Part shown: positions 1-10,246 of the stretch, piece by piece
Numbering within the stretch: the stretch's first letter is position 1
Layout: the number at the start of each line of letters is the position of its first letter
Assembly (NCBI GenBank): GCA_018645005.1
Contig: JABGPJ010000110.1
Coordinates: 39,429 to 103,428 of the forward strand
Length of the DNA: 64,000 nucleotides
DNA from: Deltaproteobacteria bacterium
Lineage (GTDB): Bacteria; SAR324; XYD2-FULL-50-16
Reading direction: 5' to 3'
Made by a program: the position numbers and the translations under genes
Notes under the pieces: model-generated
Seen by the model: only the letters and a program-made list of their open reading frames with translations
What the model was told of the DNA's origin: nothing
Database searches by the model: none

Positions 1-659
1 ACCGCAATGATGGTTCCGGCATAATTCTGAAGATGGATCTCCAACCAGGCTACGGTTTCAGCGTCAAGATGGTTGGTCGGTTCGTCCAATAAGAGAATAT
101 CGGGTTTTTGCAACAAAAGCCTGCAGAGGGCGACCCGCCTCTTTTCCCCACCGGAAATCACCCGGATGGGCGTATCCCCTTCAGGACAACGCAGGGCGTC
201 CATAGCCATTTCCAAGCGGGAATCGAGATCCCAGGCATCCATGTTGTCGATTTTTTCCTGCACGGTCCCTTGTCTTTCAATCAAATCATTCATTTCATCG
301 TCCGACATGGGCTCTGCGAATTTCTCATTGATTTCGTTGAACTCTTTCATCAGGTCAACCGCTTCCTGGATCCCTTCCTCAACAATTTCTTTGACAGTTT
401 TATTCTCATCCAGCTCGGGTTCCTGCTCCAGCAGACCCACGGTATGACCCGGACTCAGAATCGTCTCCCCATTGAATTCACTATCTTTTCCTGCCATAAT
501 GCGCAGCAATGAGCTTTTCCCGGACCCGTTCAAGCCGAGCACGCCGATTTTGGCTCCGTAAAAATAGGAGAGGGAGATATCCTTGATGACCTGTTTTTGA
601 TTGTGGAATTTATTTACACCTATCATTGAATAGATGATCTTATTCGGTTCAGCTGCCAT
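1..659 (-). CDS. ettA: ABC-F ATPase, energy-dependent translational throttle protein EttA-like (partial; runs off the left edge)
   Basis: Reverse-strand translation from 659 gives MAAEPNKIIYSMIGVNKFHNQKQVIKDISLSYFYGAKIGVLGLNGSGKSSLLRIMAG...VISGGEKRRVALCRLLLQKPDILLLDEPTNHLDAETVAWLE: Walker A, ABC signature, Walker B and the EttA-type N-terminus. Confidence 0.9.
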   Translation of the reverse strand, partial: MAAEPNKIIYSMIGVNKFHNQKQVIKDISLSYFYGAKIGVLGLNGSGKSSLLRIMAGKDSEFNGETILSPGHTVGLLEQEPELDENKTVKEIVEEGIQEAVDLMKEFNEINEKFAEPMSDDEMNDLIERQGTVQEKIDNMDAWDLDSRLEMAMDALRCPEGDTPIRVISGGEKRRVALCRLLLQKPDILLLDEPTNHLDAETVAWLEIHLQNYAGTIIA

Positions 660-1066
660 TTTGTTGAATCTCTCTCCTGTCAGGTTTTGGACTTTTTAGT
701 TGCCAAATGTAAGTTCCGGCATTGCAGTCTTTAGCCCCATTTCTATCAGAATAATTGAAAATTGAAAAGCGAATCCATTGGAACAAACCTCCGCGTCAAA
801 ACTATTGCAGGTCATATTTTTTGAAAATTTTACCCGGGAGTTCATCTGGTTTTTAAAATCACTGAAAAGTAAATGATAAATTGAGGGCTTTTCTCCTTCT
901 GTTAACCCCATCAGTGGTTGCAGGAAGAGAATAAAAAACTATTATAACAGTCAATAATGAGAATTTATTTGATTTTATTGGTTCGACCGAAAAAAATTTG
1001 ACAAACTATCATATCAGTCAGCGAATTGCCACACCAGGTTGAAATCGGACCTGTCGCAACTTGCAC

Positions 1067-1170
1067 TTAGGGATCGTACAAAAATAACCTGGTAAAATCT
1101 GTCCGCAAAAGTCCCGTAAAGACTGGACATTTTGCAGACAAAATGCCAAGTAATTTTTGAGCCAACCCCC
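1067..1170 (+). repeat. Dispersed intergenic repeat, copy 1, with imperfect terminal inverted repeats and internal hairpin
   Basis: TTAGGGATCGTACAAAAATAACC...TGTCCGCAAAAGTCC...GGACATTTTGCAGACA...TAATTTTTGAGCCAACCC closely matches a second copy at 63851-63990. The ends are imperfect inverted repeats. Confidence 0.75.
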
Positions 1171-1241
1171 ATTAATTTAACTGATTCATCAGAATACAGC
1201 CACCGGTTACAATTCCGTCAATACTTAAGAGATAGAGAAAA

Positions 1242-2660
1242 ATGTGTGGAGTTTTCGGCATCGTTGGTCATCCCCAAGCGAAACAATTTTTTCCAACTGT
1301 CCTGGCATCACTGCAGCATAGAGGACATGATGCCGCTGGCATGGCTGGATTTCTGACAGAAGGCCCGGTGTGTATTGAGACTGTCAAAGGCATCGGTAAA
1401 GTTGCAACCGTCATCACAAAAGATGCATTAGAAAAATTTAAGGGGACCACATTCATCGGGCATACCCGTTATTCAACCAGAAACAAGGCCGGTTCCGTCA
1501 GGGAGATTCACCCTCACTGGGCGCAGAGCATGAGGGGGAAGCTGGCAATCGTGAGCAATGGTGATATTATCAATATTGAGGAACTGAAACAACACGTCGC
1601 TTCCAAAGAAGTAAAAGTCTACACTTCCAATGATGCTGAAATGATCGCAACCCTGATCAATATACAGATTCGCAGGGCTGGCAAAAAGGTTTTTCAGGCC
1701 ATTAAGGAAAGCATGAAGCAATTGAAAGGAGGATATGCTGCGTTGGTGATTATGGAGGATGACAACCGGATTTTTGCGTTCAGGGATCCTTGGGGAATTC
1801 GCCCCTTGCATGTGGGGGAATTTGTGATCAACGGTCAGAAGTGTGTGGCTTTTGCTTCTGAAACCTGTGCTTTTGATGTTATCCAGCGTTATAATGAAGC
1901 CCGGTATCCGGAAAACAAAATCTCGTATACCCATCGTGAGGTGCTTCCCGGGGAAGTTGTTGCGGCAGATGCCAATGCCCTTGTGGAATCGTCCCTGTTC
2001 CAGAATCCGGCAGCTGACCGGATCGGATGTGTTTTTGAGGGGATCTATTTTTCAAGGCCTGACAGTCAGCAAAGAGGAGAATCCTTTCAGGTACTCCGGG
2101 AACGAATGGGTATGGAGTTGTTCAAGGAATCTCCGATTGATGCAGATATGGTCACATCCGTTCCCAAAGGGGGGATTCCATCAGCTGTCGGATTCTCCAA
2201 GGTTTCGGGGCTACCTTATAGTATCTCGATACTTGAAGAACCCACTACGGGAGGCATACGATCCTTCACCACCAATTCTGACGAAAGACAAGCTCTGGCA
2301 ACAATGAAGTATAATATCCTCCCGGATGTAGTTACAGGAAAGCGGTTGATTGTGATCGATGATTCCATCGTCAGGGGGACGACGACCCGTTTGTTGGTCC
2401 GTAATTTGTTCCGGGCTGGAGCCAAAGAGATTCATCTGCGTATCCCCTGCCCACCCTACAATTACCCTTGCCACTACGGCATCGCGACCCGCGATCCGGA
2501 AACACTGATTTCCCATAATCGGACTGTAGATGAAATCTGTCGAGAGATCGGGGCAACAACCCTGGCATACTTAAGTCTTGAGGGCCTGTATCGGGCCATC
2601 GCCAAGCAGAGGACACAATTCTGTGACGAATGTCTATCTGGTCGCTCCCCACTTAACTGA
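1242..2660 (+). CDS. purF: Amidophosphoribosyltransferase
   Basis: MCGVFGIVGH N-terminal Cys nucleophile (class II Gln amidotransferase), LQHRGHDAAGMA, PRPP-binding motif VIDDSIVRGTTTR. Confidence 0.95.
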   Translation: MCGVFGIVGHPQAKQFFPTVLASLQHRGHDAAGMAGFLTEGPVCIETVKGIGKVATVITKDALEKFKGTTFIGHTRYSTRNKAGSVREIHPHWAQSMRGKLAIVSNGDIINIEELKQHVASKEVKVYTSNDAEMIATLINIQIRRAGKKVFQAIKESMKQLKGGYAALVIMEDDNRIFAFRDPWGIRPLHVGEFVINGQKCVAFASETCAFDVIQRYNEARYPENKISYTHREVLPGEVVAADANALVESSLFQNPAADRIGCVFEGIYFSRPDSQQRGESFQVLRERMGMELFKESPIDADMVTSVPKGGIPSAVGFSKVSGLPYSISILEEPTTGGIRSFTTNSDERQALATMKYNILPDVVTGKRLIVIDDSIVRGTTTRLLVRNLFRAGAKEIHLRIPCPPYNYPCHYGIATRDPETLISHNRTVDEICREIGATTLAYLSLEGLYRAIAKQRTQFCDECLSGRSPLN

Positions 2661-2901
2661 CCGGTTTAAGGAGGCGGTGTTTTGACTTGATTTCCAGATC
2701 AACGTTCCGTCACGAAGGTCAATCGGGGCAGCGAGCCAGAAAATGAAAAACCTGAAATTTAGGAGATAGATTTGTATCTGTTCAGCTCACTTGCCAGATA
2801 TCCGGCAAGCCCTTGGTAGTACTTTCACTCAACGCTGCCGCTTAACTTCCCTGAAGCACCACCAGTAGCTTGGCTTCATTGGTGTATTTGGCGAAAAAGG
2901 T

Positions 2902-2927
2902 GGATAGTTATTTAAATTTAACTATCC
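2902..2927 (-). terminator. Hairpin consistent with an intrinsic terminator for the minus-strand porin-like gene
   Basis: GGATAGTTA-TTTAAATT-TAACTATCC, a perfect 9 bp stem. On the minus strand it is followed within a few nt by CCTTTTT. It lies between convergent genes. Confidence 0.55.
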
Positions 2928-2952
2928 CCTGAAATTGCAATTTGATCTATTC

Positions 2953-4041
2953 TTAAAAGTTCCAACCCAAATTAACCCGGTATCCTTTGGGTTCAAAGGT
3001 AATTTCGGTTCCATCTGTGAGAGATTTTGTTGTTTTAGCATTCCACATGTAGGCAGAAACTATCAGGCCTTCTTCCGGCATCCAACCCGCACCAAAGAGT
3101 GTGATTTGAACTTTTTCTTCATCATCTAAAGCATCAAGATCCAGGCCACTGTCTGCAATATCATATTTTGAAGTTTCGCTGATGTAACTCAGTAAGACGT
3201 CGCCAAACTGGGCTTCAAGAGACATAGTGTTATAATCGGTTTTGTAGTGGCTGTGTGCGGTTTTTCCTGTTTCGGCGGCTTTTACGGATTCAGGAGACTG
3301 AATGATGGCATATTCTACCCTGAATCGGCTCTCGCCAGGGTCTCCAACCAATAAACCCAATCCAACGATTGTATTGGTCCAGGCATTATCAACCGAGTCG
3401 GATCCGATGTCCGAGCTTTTTTTGATATCGACATTCTCCATCCCTCCTGCCACATAAAAAATATCCGCCAGTTTGAGTGACGCACTGACCATAAGACCGG
3501 TTTCCGTCTCCTTTCCATCCACACTTGTGACTGGAGAAGAAAGGGGAATAGCACCAAGGACTGGGAGGATGAGGGATCCAGAAATTGTTTGCTCCTCTTT
3601 AGTTTCGTTTAATCGATATCCCAGTCCGACAGAGAGTGCTTCCCCAAAAACATATGCCAGATTCAACCGGTTTTCGGGTAGTTTCTGTTCAGTTTTAACT
3701 GCTTGATTTGGGATACCAGTTGCAATTGGAATATTCAGATCCACTTTTTTAGTGGTATCAGTTGACACAAACAATTCCAACCCGATCGCTTCACCTTTGA
3801 AAGCGGCGAGAACTGCAGGAATGCTTCCTCCAATTTCAACTTCACCGAGCTCAAAAGAGTCCGCTTTTACCTTACCTGTCGCAGAAAAAGCCTGTAGACC
3901 TACGGTACTCTTATCCCGCCATCCGGCTGCAGCAGAACTCTGGACTTTCATTGTACGATCCAGCAGTGGCGTCGCAACCTGAGCGCTGGCGCTCAAATAA
4001 CTTAAAACCAGTAACATAGTTATCGTTAAACGTTTAATCAT
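2953..4041 (-). CDS. Putative outer-membrane beta-barrel/porin-like protein
   Basis: 362 aa; signal peptide MIKRLTITMLLVLSYLSASAQ; alternating amphipathic segments; C-terminal ...GYRVNLGWNF with terminal Phe. Confidence 0.65.
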   Translation of the reverse strand: MIKRLTITMLLVLSYLSASAQVATPLLDRTMKVQSSAAAGWRDKSTVGLQAFSATGKVKADSFELGEVEIGGSIPAVLAAFKGEAIGLELFVSTDTTKKVDLNIPIATGIPNQAVKTEQKLPENRLNLAYVFGEALSVGLGYRLNETKEEQTISGSLILPVLGAIPLSSPVTSVDGKETETGLMVSASLKLADIFYVAGGMENVDIKKSSDIGSDSVDNAWTNTIVGLGLLVGDPGESRFRVEYAIIQSPESVKAAETGKTAHSHYKTDYNTMSLEAQFGDVLLSYISETSKYDIADSGLDLDALDDEEKVQITLFGAGWMPEEGLIVSAYMWNAKTTKSLTDGTEITFEPKGYRVNLGWNF

Positions 4042-4692
4042 ATTTGCCTTTATAATGCAATTAAGGATAAAAGAGGAAAACTTTTCAAAGCATTTCCTTT
4101 TGCTCAGAATACAAAATAAAATGCATGGAATATACCGCTACATCCAAAATATGGAATAATAAGTTATATTATAGATGGATATTATACTCCGTTGCGGACG
4201 TCTTCATTTGATTTATCTGACACCGTTCAGGAAACTCTGTGAAAGCTCAAGTGGATTTTTTTTGGCACTGACTATTCCCGGAGAGCCGCTGGCGAAGAGT
4301 AAGAAAACGATAATTTTGATTTGAAAGCGTTGTTTCACATTGAGAGTTTCAAAATTTGTTAAGTAAAAGAGAGTGATATAAAGATAACACATGATCGGCT
4401 TGCATCTTTCATATCCCGGGTCCAATGTCAAGGTGTTGATTTGGAGGATCAGAAGGCAATGAGTTCGAGACGCCTTGCAGAACGATACAGGGGTAGGCAA
4501 TCTACCATATGTCTGATATCAGACATGTTTGAATTGATAAAATAGTTTGTATGGTTCAAGATGATAGAAAATATTAGACTATTCGAATGAAAGGAAGTAT
4601 CCCCCCATTGCCCTACCAAATGAAAAAATTATCAGAGGATTTTTGCGAGGGGCGATGCGGGTATTTTATAAAACGAGCAGGGAGATTAGTTA

Positions 4693-5115
4693 ATGAGTAA
4701 AATGAACATCAGCGAAGCAGACGAAAGGGAGTTCACCAAGCTGATTGCAGATGATCTGGAAAGTGGTGCTCTGGAAAAAGTCATCGAACTGTTTCGATAC
4801 AATAAGACTCTTTTCCTGGTTGTTGGCAACCTGTTGAGGGATGACCGCATGAGAGTTCGCCTGGGAGCAAATATGTTGATGGATGAACTCCTTGAGGAGA
4901 AACCGGATGATGTCAAACTGGCATTACCCCATATTCTGCCTTTGTTGCGGGATCAAAGTCCGACTATCCGAGGAGACGCAGCGGACATGCTTGGTATGAT
5001 TGGCTCTGTTGAACATATTGGTTTACTCCAGGACCTTCTCAACGACAGTAATCATCAAGTGGTGGAAATCGCAACCGATGCGATTGATCTAATTCATGAG
5101 AAAAACTCACCCTAA
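4693..5115 (+). CDS. HEAT-repeat-like protein
   Basis: 140 aa with helical repeats (LALPHILPLLRDQSPTIRGDAADMLGMIGSVEHIGLLQDLLNDSNHQVVEIATDAIDLI). Confidence 0.65.
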   Translation: MSKMNISEADEREFTKLIADDLESGALEKVIELFRYNKTLFLVVGNLLRDDRMRVRLGANMLMDELLEEKPDDVKLALPHILPLLRDQSPTIRGDAADMLGMIGSVEHIGLLQDLLNDSNHQVVEIATDAIDLIHEKNSP

Positions 5116-5136
5116 CCAGTATCGATATAATTTCAC

Positions 5137-5652
5137 ATGCCTACATTAATGTTTCTGCATGGGATGGAGAGCAGCCCTCTGGGAACCAAATCTCAGTTTA
5201 TTAAAAGTCATTATCCGGACAGCCTGATTCCGGAACTGCCTCCGGATATCCACGAGCGGAAGTCGGTTATTGAGAAAATTGTCAAAAAATCCGTGCGTAT
5301 CGTAGGATCTTCTCTAGGGGGTCTGAGCGCATTGCTTTATGCCATGTCTTTCCCGGAACGTGTTGAAGGTATGATTCTAATCGCGCCGGCTGTCGGATTT
5401 TTCGATCAGACAGTTTTCAATGAAAATGACAAGGCTTTGATCCGTCAGACCTGTATTCCTGCAGGTATCCCTTGTACGGTGATGATTGGGAAAAAAGACG
5501 ATGTCATACCCCAGGCAGACATTGAGGCGATGATTGCGCGCTCACCCGACCAGGGAATAATCAAAGTCATCAAGCAGGATGATGATCATACCCTGAACCA
5601 ATCGCTGGATCTCTTGCTGATGGAGATTAAAGAGATGATGGCCAGGGATTGA
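5137..5652 (+). CDS. Alpha/beta hydrolase-fold protein (YqiA/UPF0227-like)
   Basis: LMFLHGMESSPLGTKSQ, nucleophile elbow GSSLGG, acidic residue (GKKDDVIP) and catalytic His region (DDDHTL). Confidence 0.7.
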   Translation: MPTLMFLHGMESSPLGTKSQFIKSHYPDSLIPELPPDIHERKSVIEKIVKKSVRIVGSSLGGLSALLYAMSFPERVEGMILIAPAVGFFDQTVFNENDKALIRQTCIPAGIPCTVMIGKKDDVIPQADIEAMIARSPDQGIIKVIKQDDDHTLNQSLDLLLMEIKEMMARD

Positions 5653-5666
5653 ACAAGGATGGGTAG

Positions 5667-6629
5667 ATGAAGCTGATAGAAGAACGGCTCGATAAAGTAA
5701 ATGAGACCCTTGAAAAAGAATCTGCAGAATGGCGGCCTAAAGATCGAGAGGGCAGATCCGGCGGCCTCATTCTGTTACGTCAGGATATTCCAACTCTGAT
5801 CGTTCCTGATTTGCACGGTCGGCGTAATTACCTGCCGGACTTGTTGCGTTACAAATTTAAAGATAAAACTGTTTTTGAACTTTTGAAAACAGACAGGATT
5901 CAGGTCGTCTGCGTCGGTGACGGGATGCATTCGGAAAGAAGAGGCAAGGAGAGGTGGCAGACCGCTTTTGCTGAGTATAAAAACGGGTTTGAAGATTGCC
6001 CGGCCATGACTGAGGAAATGACTGAGAATTTTCAGACGATGGCGATGGTCATGAAACTTAAAGTGGCGTTTCCACAACAGTTCCATTTTCTGAAAGGTAA
6101 CCATGAGAACATTCTGGACGAAGCCGGTAATGGCAACCATCCGTTCAGAAAGTTCGCGGCTGAAGGACCTATGACGGCCTCTTATGTCAAAAAGTTCTAT
6201 GGCGATGCTTTTTTAAACAGGTATGATCGATTTGAGAAGAATCTGCCGCTGTTGACCCGTGGCAAGTATTTTGTGATCACCCACGCTCGTCCCAAGAAAG
6301 TGTATTCGATAGATGAGGTGATCAATTTCCGGTCTGAACCCGCAGTGACCGAAGGACTCACCTGGACCCGCAGTCAGAATGCTGAGGAGGGAGCAATTCC
6401 GAGTATGCTGAACGAACTGATTGATAGCTCAATTACTCCCCGTTTCTGGTTTTGTGGACATACGTCCCTGAAAACCAGATACAAGTATTGGCCTGAGGAC
6501 GCTTTGATCGAAATTCACAACCCTGACTTAAGGACTGTGGTAATCCTGGATCCGTTAGTGCTCTTTGATTTGGAACGGCATATTGTCGATCTTTCACAAT
6601 CCGCCAACGAAGCCCACCAGCCTGAATAA
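5667..6629 (+). CDS. Calcineurin-like/PPP-type metallophosphoesterase with atypical second motif
   Basis: PDLHGRRNYL, GDGMHSERRG (in place of GDxxDRG), GNHEN, THAR, FCGHT motifs. Confidence 0.8.
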   Translation: MKLIEERLDKVNETLEKESAEWRPKDREGRSGGLILLRQDIPTLIVPDLHGRRNYLPDLLRYKFKDKTVFELLKTDRIQVVCVGDGMHSERRGKERWQTAFAEYKNGFEDCPAMTEEMTENFQTMAMVMKLKVAFPQQFHFLKGNHENILDEAGNGNHPFRKFAAEGPMTASYVKKFYGDAFLNRYDRFEKNLPLLTRGKYFVITHARPKKVYSIDEVINFRSEPAVTEGLTWTRSQNAEEGAIPSMLNELIDSSITPRFWFCGHTSLKTRYKYWPEDALIEIHNPDLRTVVILDPLVLFDLERHIVDLSQSANEAHQPE

Positions 6630-6674
6630 TGGTACTCTTTTGCACACTGGTAATTCAGTACATTTTTGATCAGC

Positions 6675-6690
6675 GGCGGATTTTTCCGCC
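6675..6690 (+). terminator. Possible terminator hairpin downstream of the metallophosphoesterase gene
   Basis: GGCGGA-TTTT-TCCGCC, a perfect 6 bp stem about 45 nt after the stop. No long T tract follows. Confidence 0.35.
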
Positions 6691-7054
6691 TCTTACAAAC
6701 ACAGCTGACGAGTATATGTTAATCCTTTTAAAATAGTTAGATAGACTTTAAGAGATAATATGTAATCCGTAAAACAGGTCCTGATCGGCCTAATAAAAAT
6801 TGGATTAAATTATCCAAATTGATTTAAATCAATTTGTTGTTGATTTCACCGCTTAAAAAAATGAGTTCTCTACCTGATTTGCCACTCAAGCAATATTAAA
6901 GGTATGTAAAACAACCTGTTCCGTACTAAATACTAGAAAACACGAAACTTTACAGAAAAAGCCTTGTCAAATGGGGCCGTCGATTTTCTAATATACTAAA
7001 ATTGCAGAAAAAAGTTTTTGATATGACTTTTTTTGTTTTTTAAAGAATATCTGC

Positions 7055-7083
7055 TTGCATTTTAAAAATAGCACTGATAATAT
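7055..7083 (+). promoter_or_regulatory. Putative sigma70-type promoter for the str operon
   Basis: TTGCAT - 17 nt - TAATAT, about 165 nt upstream of rpsL. Confidence 0.4.
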
Positions 7084-7246
7084 CGGTTGATTACGTCAAA
7101 TTTATTTTCTGTTACTCTCAAGTGGCGGAGAAAACGTAAGGGAGTCTGTTAACTAATTAATATTTCATGTTATTCAGCTGTTCAGCAGGCAGCTGTTATC
7201 CCGGCCTGGGATTTTGGAAAATCAAATTTACTAAAGAAACCGAGAA

Positions 7247-7615
7247 ATGCCCACACTAAGTCAGTTGGTTCGAAAAGGTCGAAAGCGGATTCAGGTAAAA
7301 AACAATGTACCTGCTTTACAAGCGTGCCCTCAAAAACGAGGTGTCTGCACACGCGTCTACACAACAACCCCGAAGAAGCCGAACTCCGCTTTACGGAAAG
7401 TTGCACGGGTTCGTCTGACTAACGGAATGGAAGTAACATCCTATATTCCAGGTGTCGGGCATAATCTGCAGGAGCACTCTGTTGTTATGATCCGGGGTGG
7501 TCGGGTAAAAGACTTACCAGGTGTAAGATATCATATTATCAGGGGAACGCTGGATACGCAGGGAGTTGATAGTCGAAAACAGGGCCGTTCCAAATACGGA
7601 ACCAAAAAAGGATAA
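7247..7615 (+). CDS. rpsL: 30S ribosomal protein S12
   Basis: [14 protein letters not shown]...[58 protein letters not shown]. Confidence 0.98.
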   Translation: MPTLSQLVRKGRKRIQVKNNVPALQACPQKRGVCTRVYTTTPKKPNSALRKVARVRLTNGMEVTSYIPGVGHNLQEHSVVMIRGGRVKDLPGVRYHIIRGTLDTQGVDSRKQGRSKYGTKKG

Positions 7616-7627
7616 GAGGATAGAGGC

Positions 7628-8101
7628 ATGTCAAGAAGGCACTCAGCTGTAAAAAGAAAAATTATGCCGGATTCCAAGTATAATAGTCTGTCATTAAGCA
7701 GGTTTATTAACTGCATGATGTTTGACGGGAAGAAGAGCATTTCAGAAAGTATCGTGTACGGGGCTTTGGAACAAGTAGAAGAGAAAATCGAGGGGAAAAC
7801 CGGGATCGAGATTTTCAACGCCTCGATCAACAATGTTCAACCCATGCTTGAAGTGAAGTCAAGACGCGTCGGTGGTTCGACTTACCAGATTCCAGTAGAG
7901 GTTCGTGATGAGCGGCGTTTGGCACTTGCTATTCGCTGGATTATCAACGCGGCACGCTCTCGGGGCGGAAAATCTATGGAAGGGAATCTGGCTGCAGAAC
8001 TGCATGATGCGTTTAACGCCAGAGGTTCTGCTGTTAAGAAGAAAGAGGATACCCATCGCATGGCTGACGCAAACAAAGCTTTTGCTCACTATATGTGGTA
8101 A
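7628..8101 (+). CDS. rpsG: 30S ribosomal protein S7
   Basis: [18 protein letters not shown]...[31 protein letters not shown]. Confidence 0.98.
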   Translation: MSRRHSAVKRKIMPDSKYNSLSLSRFINCMMFDGKKSISESIVYGALEQVEEKIEGKTGIEIFNASINNVQPMLEVKSRRVGGSTYQIPVEVRDERRLALAIRWIINAARSRGGKSMEGNLAAELHDAFNARGSAVKKKEDTHRMADANKAFAHYMW

Positions 8102-8116
8102 TCCGAGCTCAAAAAG

Positions 8117-10171
8117 ATGGAACGGACTCCGAAACTTTTGAGCGTACGTAATATCGGCATCATCGCGCACATTGACGCGGGGAAGACGACCACAACGGAA
8201 AGGATACTTTACTACACCGGCAAGAGTCATAAGATCGGTGAGGTTCATGACGGTGCCGCCACGATGGATTGGATGGCACAAGAACAGGAACGGGGTATCA
8301 CTATCACGGCGGCTTCCACAAGTTGTTTCTGGAAGATGGGAGATCAGGTCAATCAAATCAATATTATTGACACTCCCGGCCATGTTGATTTTACGGTGGA
8401 AGTTGAAAGAAGCTTGCGGGTGCTGGACGGGGCTATTGTTGTGTTTTGTGGTGTTGCCGGCGTAGAGCCGCAATCTGAAACAGTTTGGCGGCAAGCGAGT
8501 TCCCATAGTATACCGCGGATTTCATTCATCAATAAGATGGATCGAACCGGTGCTGATTATGAGAATGCCGTTACAAAGATAAAAGAAGTGCTGGGGGCAC
8601 AACCCCTTTGTATCAATATTCCATTAGGGCAAGAAGAGGGCTTTGAAGGAGTGATTGATCTGATTCGTATGAAGGCGGCCTATTTCAGCGAAGAGAGTCT
8701 CGGGGCGAATGTGGTTTGGAAAGAGATCCCCGCTGCGGATCAGGAGAGAGCCCAGACTGCAAGGGAAAAAACGATAGAGACCCTGACACTGTTCGATGAC
8801 GAATTGCTTGAAGCGGTTTTAGAAGAAGATGATTTAAGTGAAGAACAATTGTTGCAGAGTATCCGCGTTGCTTGTCTTCGAGATGATATAACTCCGGTAT
8901 TTTGTGGTTCCGCTTTCAAAAACAAGGGCATTCAGCCATTGCTTGACGGCGTTGTCAATTTCTTACCTTCTCCGCTGGATCGACCTCCTATTCAGGGAAC
9001 GGACCTGAAGGGAAAGAAGACATTGGAGCGGAAGCCTGACGCTGACGAGCCGCTGGCAGCATTGGTTTTCAAGCTTCAGGCGGATAGTTTCGCAGGGCGA
9101 ATCAGCTATCTGCGTATCTATTCAGGATCTCTGGAAGTGGGGCAACAGGTATACAATCCTGTTAAAGAAAAGAAAGAACGCGTTAGCAAGATTTTCTTGA
9201 TGCACGCCAACAAAAGGGAAGAGGTTGACAGCGCTTCCGCAGGAGAGATTGTGGTAGTGGTGGGATTCAATTTCTCCACCACGGGCGACTCGATCTGCCA
9301 GAAAGGTCATGAGATTGTGCTGGAACGGATTGATAGTCCGATGCCGGTCATCTCAATTGCGATCGAACCTAAGACCAAGGCCGATCAGGACAGGCTGGAC
9401 GATAGTCTGCAAAAGCTTGAAATCGAGGATCCCTCCTTTTCGGTGGGAAGAGACAAGGAGACCGGTCAGATTCTAATCTCGGGTATGGGCGAACTTCACC
9501 TGGAAGTCTTGGTGGACCGACTAAAACGCGAGTTCGGGCTAAACGTCAATACCGGCAAGCCGCAAGTTGCCTATCGGGAAACCATCAAGAAAGAAGTGGT
9601 TGCCAGAGAGGTTTTTGATAAGCAGATCTCAGGCAAAGCAGTTTATGCCGGATGCGTACTGAAAGCAGAACCGCTGTCCCAGGATGAGAAGAACATTATC
9701 GAGGTCGTACCGGATCTCAAGATTAACGATGGCGTACTAATGGCCATTCGAGCCGGAATAGAAGAGGGGCTTGTTTCAGGTGTCATCTCAGGCTACCCGG
9801 TTTTAAAAGTAAAAGTGACAGTTAAAGAAGTAGAGTTCAAGGAGGAGGAGGTCGATCCCACGGCATTCAGAATTGCCGCTGCACTGGCATTACGTAAATG
9901 CCTGCTATCAGGGAACCCCGTCCTTTTGGAACCGGTCATGAATGTCGAAATTACAACCCCACCGGAATTCACCGGAGATATAATTGGTGATTTAAATTCA
10001 CGGAAAGGGAGAGTTAGATCAATTGAAGATAAAAAAGAAATACAGATTCTCTCTGTAGGTGTTGCTTTATCGACCATGTTCGGGTATCTTACAATATTAC
10101 GCTCATTAAGTCAGGGTAGGGCATCTTTTTCCATGATGTTTGATCATTATGAGGACGTTCCTCCAACTTAA
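8117..10171 (+). CDS. fusA: Elongation factor G
   Basis: 684 aa; [51 protein letters not shown]. Confidence 0.96.
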   Translation: MERTPKLLSVRNIGIIAHIDAGKTTTTERILYYTGKSHKIGEVHDGAATMDWMAQEQERGITITAASTSCFWKMGDQVNQINIIDTPGHVDFTVEVERSLRVLDGAIVVFCGVAGVEPQSETVWRQASSHSIPRISFINKMDRTGADYENAVTKIKEVLGAQPLCINIPLGQEEGFEGVIDLIRMKAAYFSEESLGANVVWKEIPAADQERAQTAREKTIETLTLFDDELLEAVLEEDDLSEEQLLQSIRVACLRDDITPVFCGSAFKNKGIQPLLDGVVNFLPSPLDRPPIQGTDLKGKKTLERKPDADEPLAALVFKLQADSFAGRISYLRIYSGSLEVGQQVYNPVKEKKERVSKIFLMHANKREEVDSASAGEIVVVVGFNFSTTGDSICQKGHEIVLERIDSPMPVISIAIEPKTKADQDRLDDSLQKLEIEDPSFSVGRDKETGQILISGMGELHLEVLVDRLKREFGLNVNTGKPQVAYRETIKKEVVAREVFDKQISGKAVYAGCVLKAEPLSQDEKNIIEVVPDLKINDGVLMAIRAGIEEGLVSGVISGYPVLKVKVTVKEVEFKEEEVDPTAFRIAAALALRKCLLSGNPVLLEPVMNVEITTPPEFTGDIIGDLNSRKGRVRSIEDKKEIQILSVGVALSTMFGYLTILRSLSQGRASFSMMFDHYEDVPPT

Positions 10172-10246
10172 TTTTCAAATGTTTTTGTTTATAAGGTCGG
10201 CAGAAAATTAATTTTCAACTCACATTATTTATAAGAGGGAGATGGT

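Noticed and set aside
108-512. Plus-strand ORFs at 73-447 and 108-512
   Set aside because: Antisense to the partial ettA gene, whose reverse-strand translation is clear.
4213-4500. 95-aa minus ORF in the gap before the HEAT-repeat gene
   Set aside because: Cys-rich, no recognisable motif and no ribosome-binding site that I could see; not strong enough to call.
8117-10171. Possible spd-type EF-G specialisation (unusual GFNFSTTGD in domain II)
   Set aside because: The rest is canonical and the gene sits in the str operon; one loop variant is not enough without a phylogeny.
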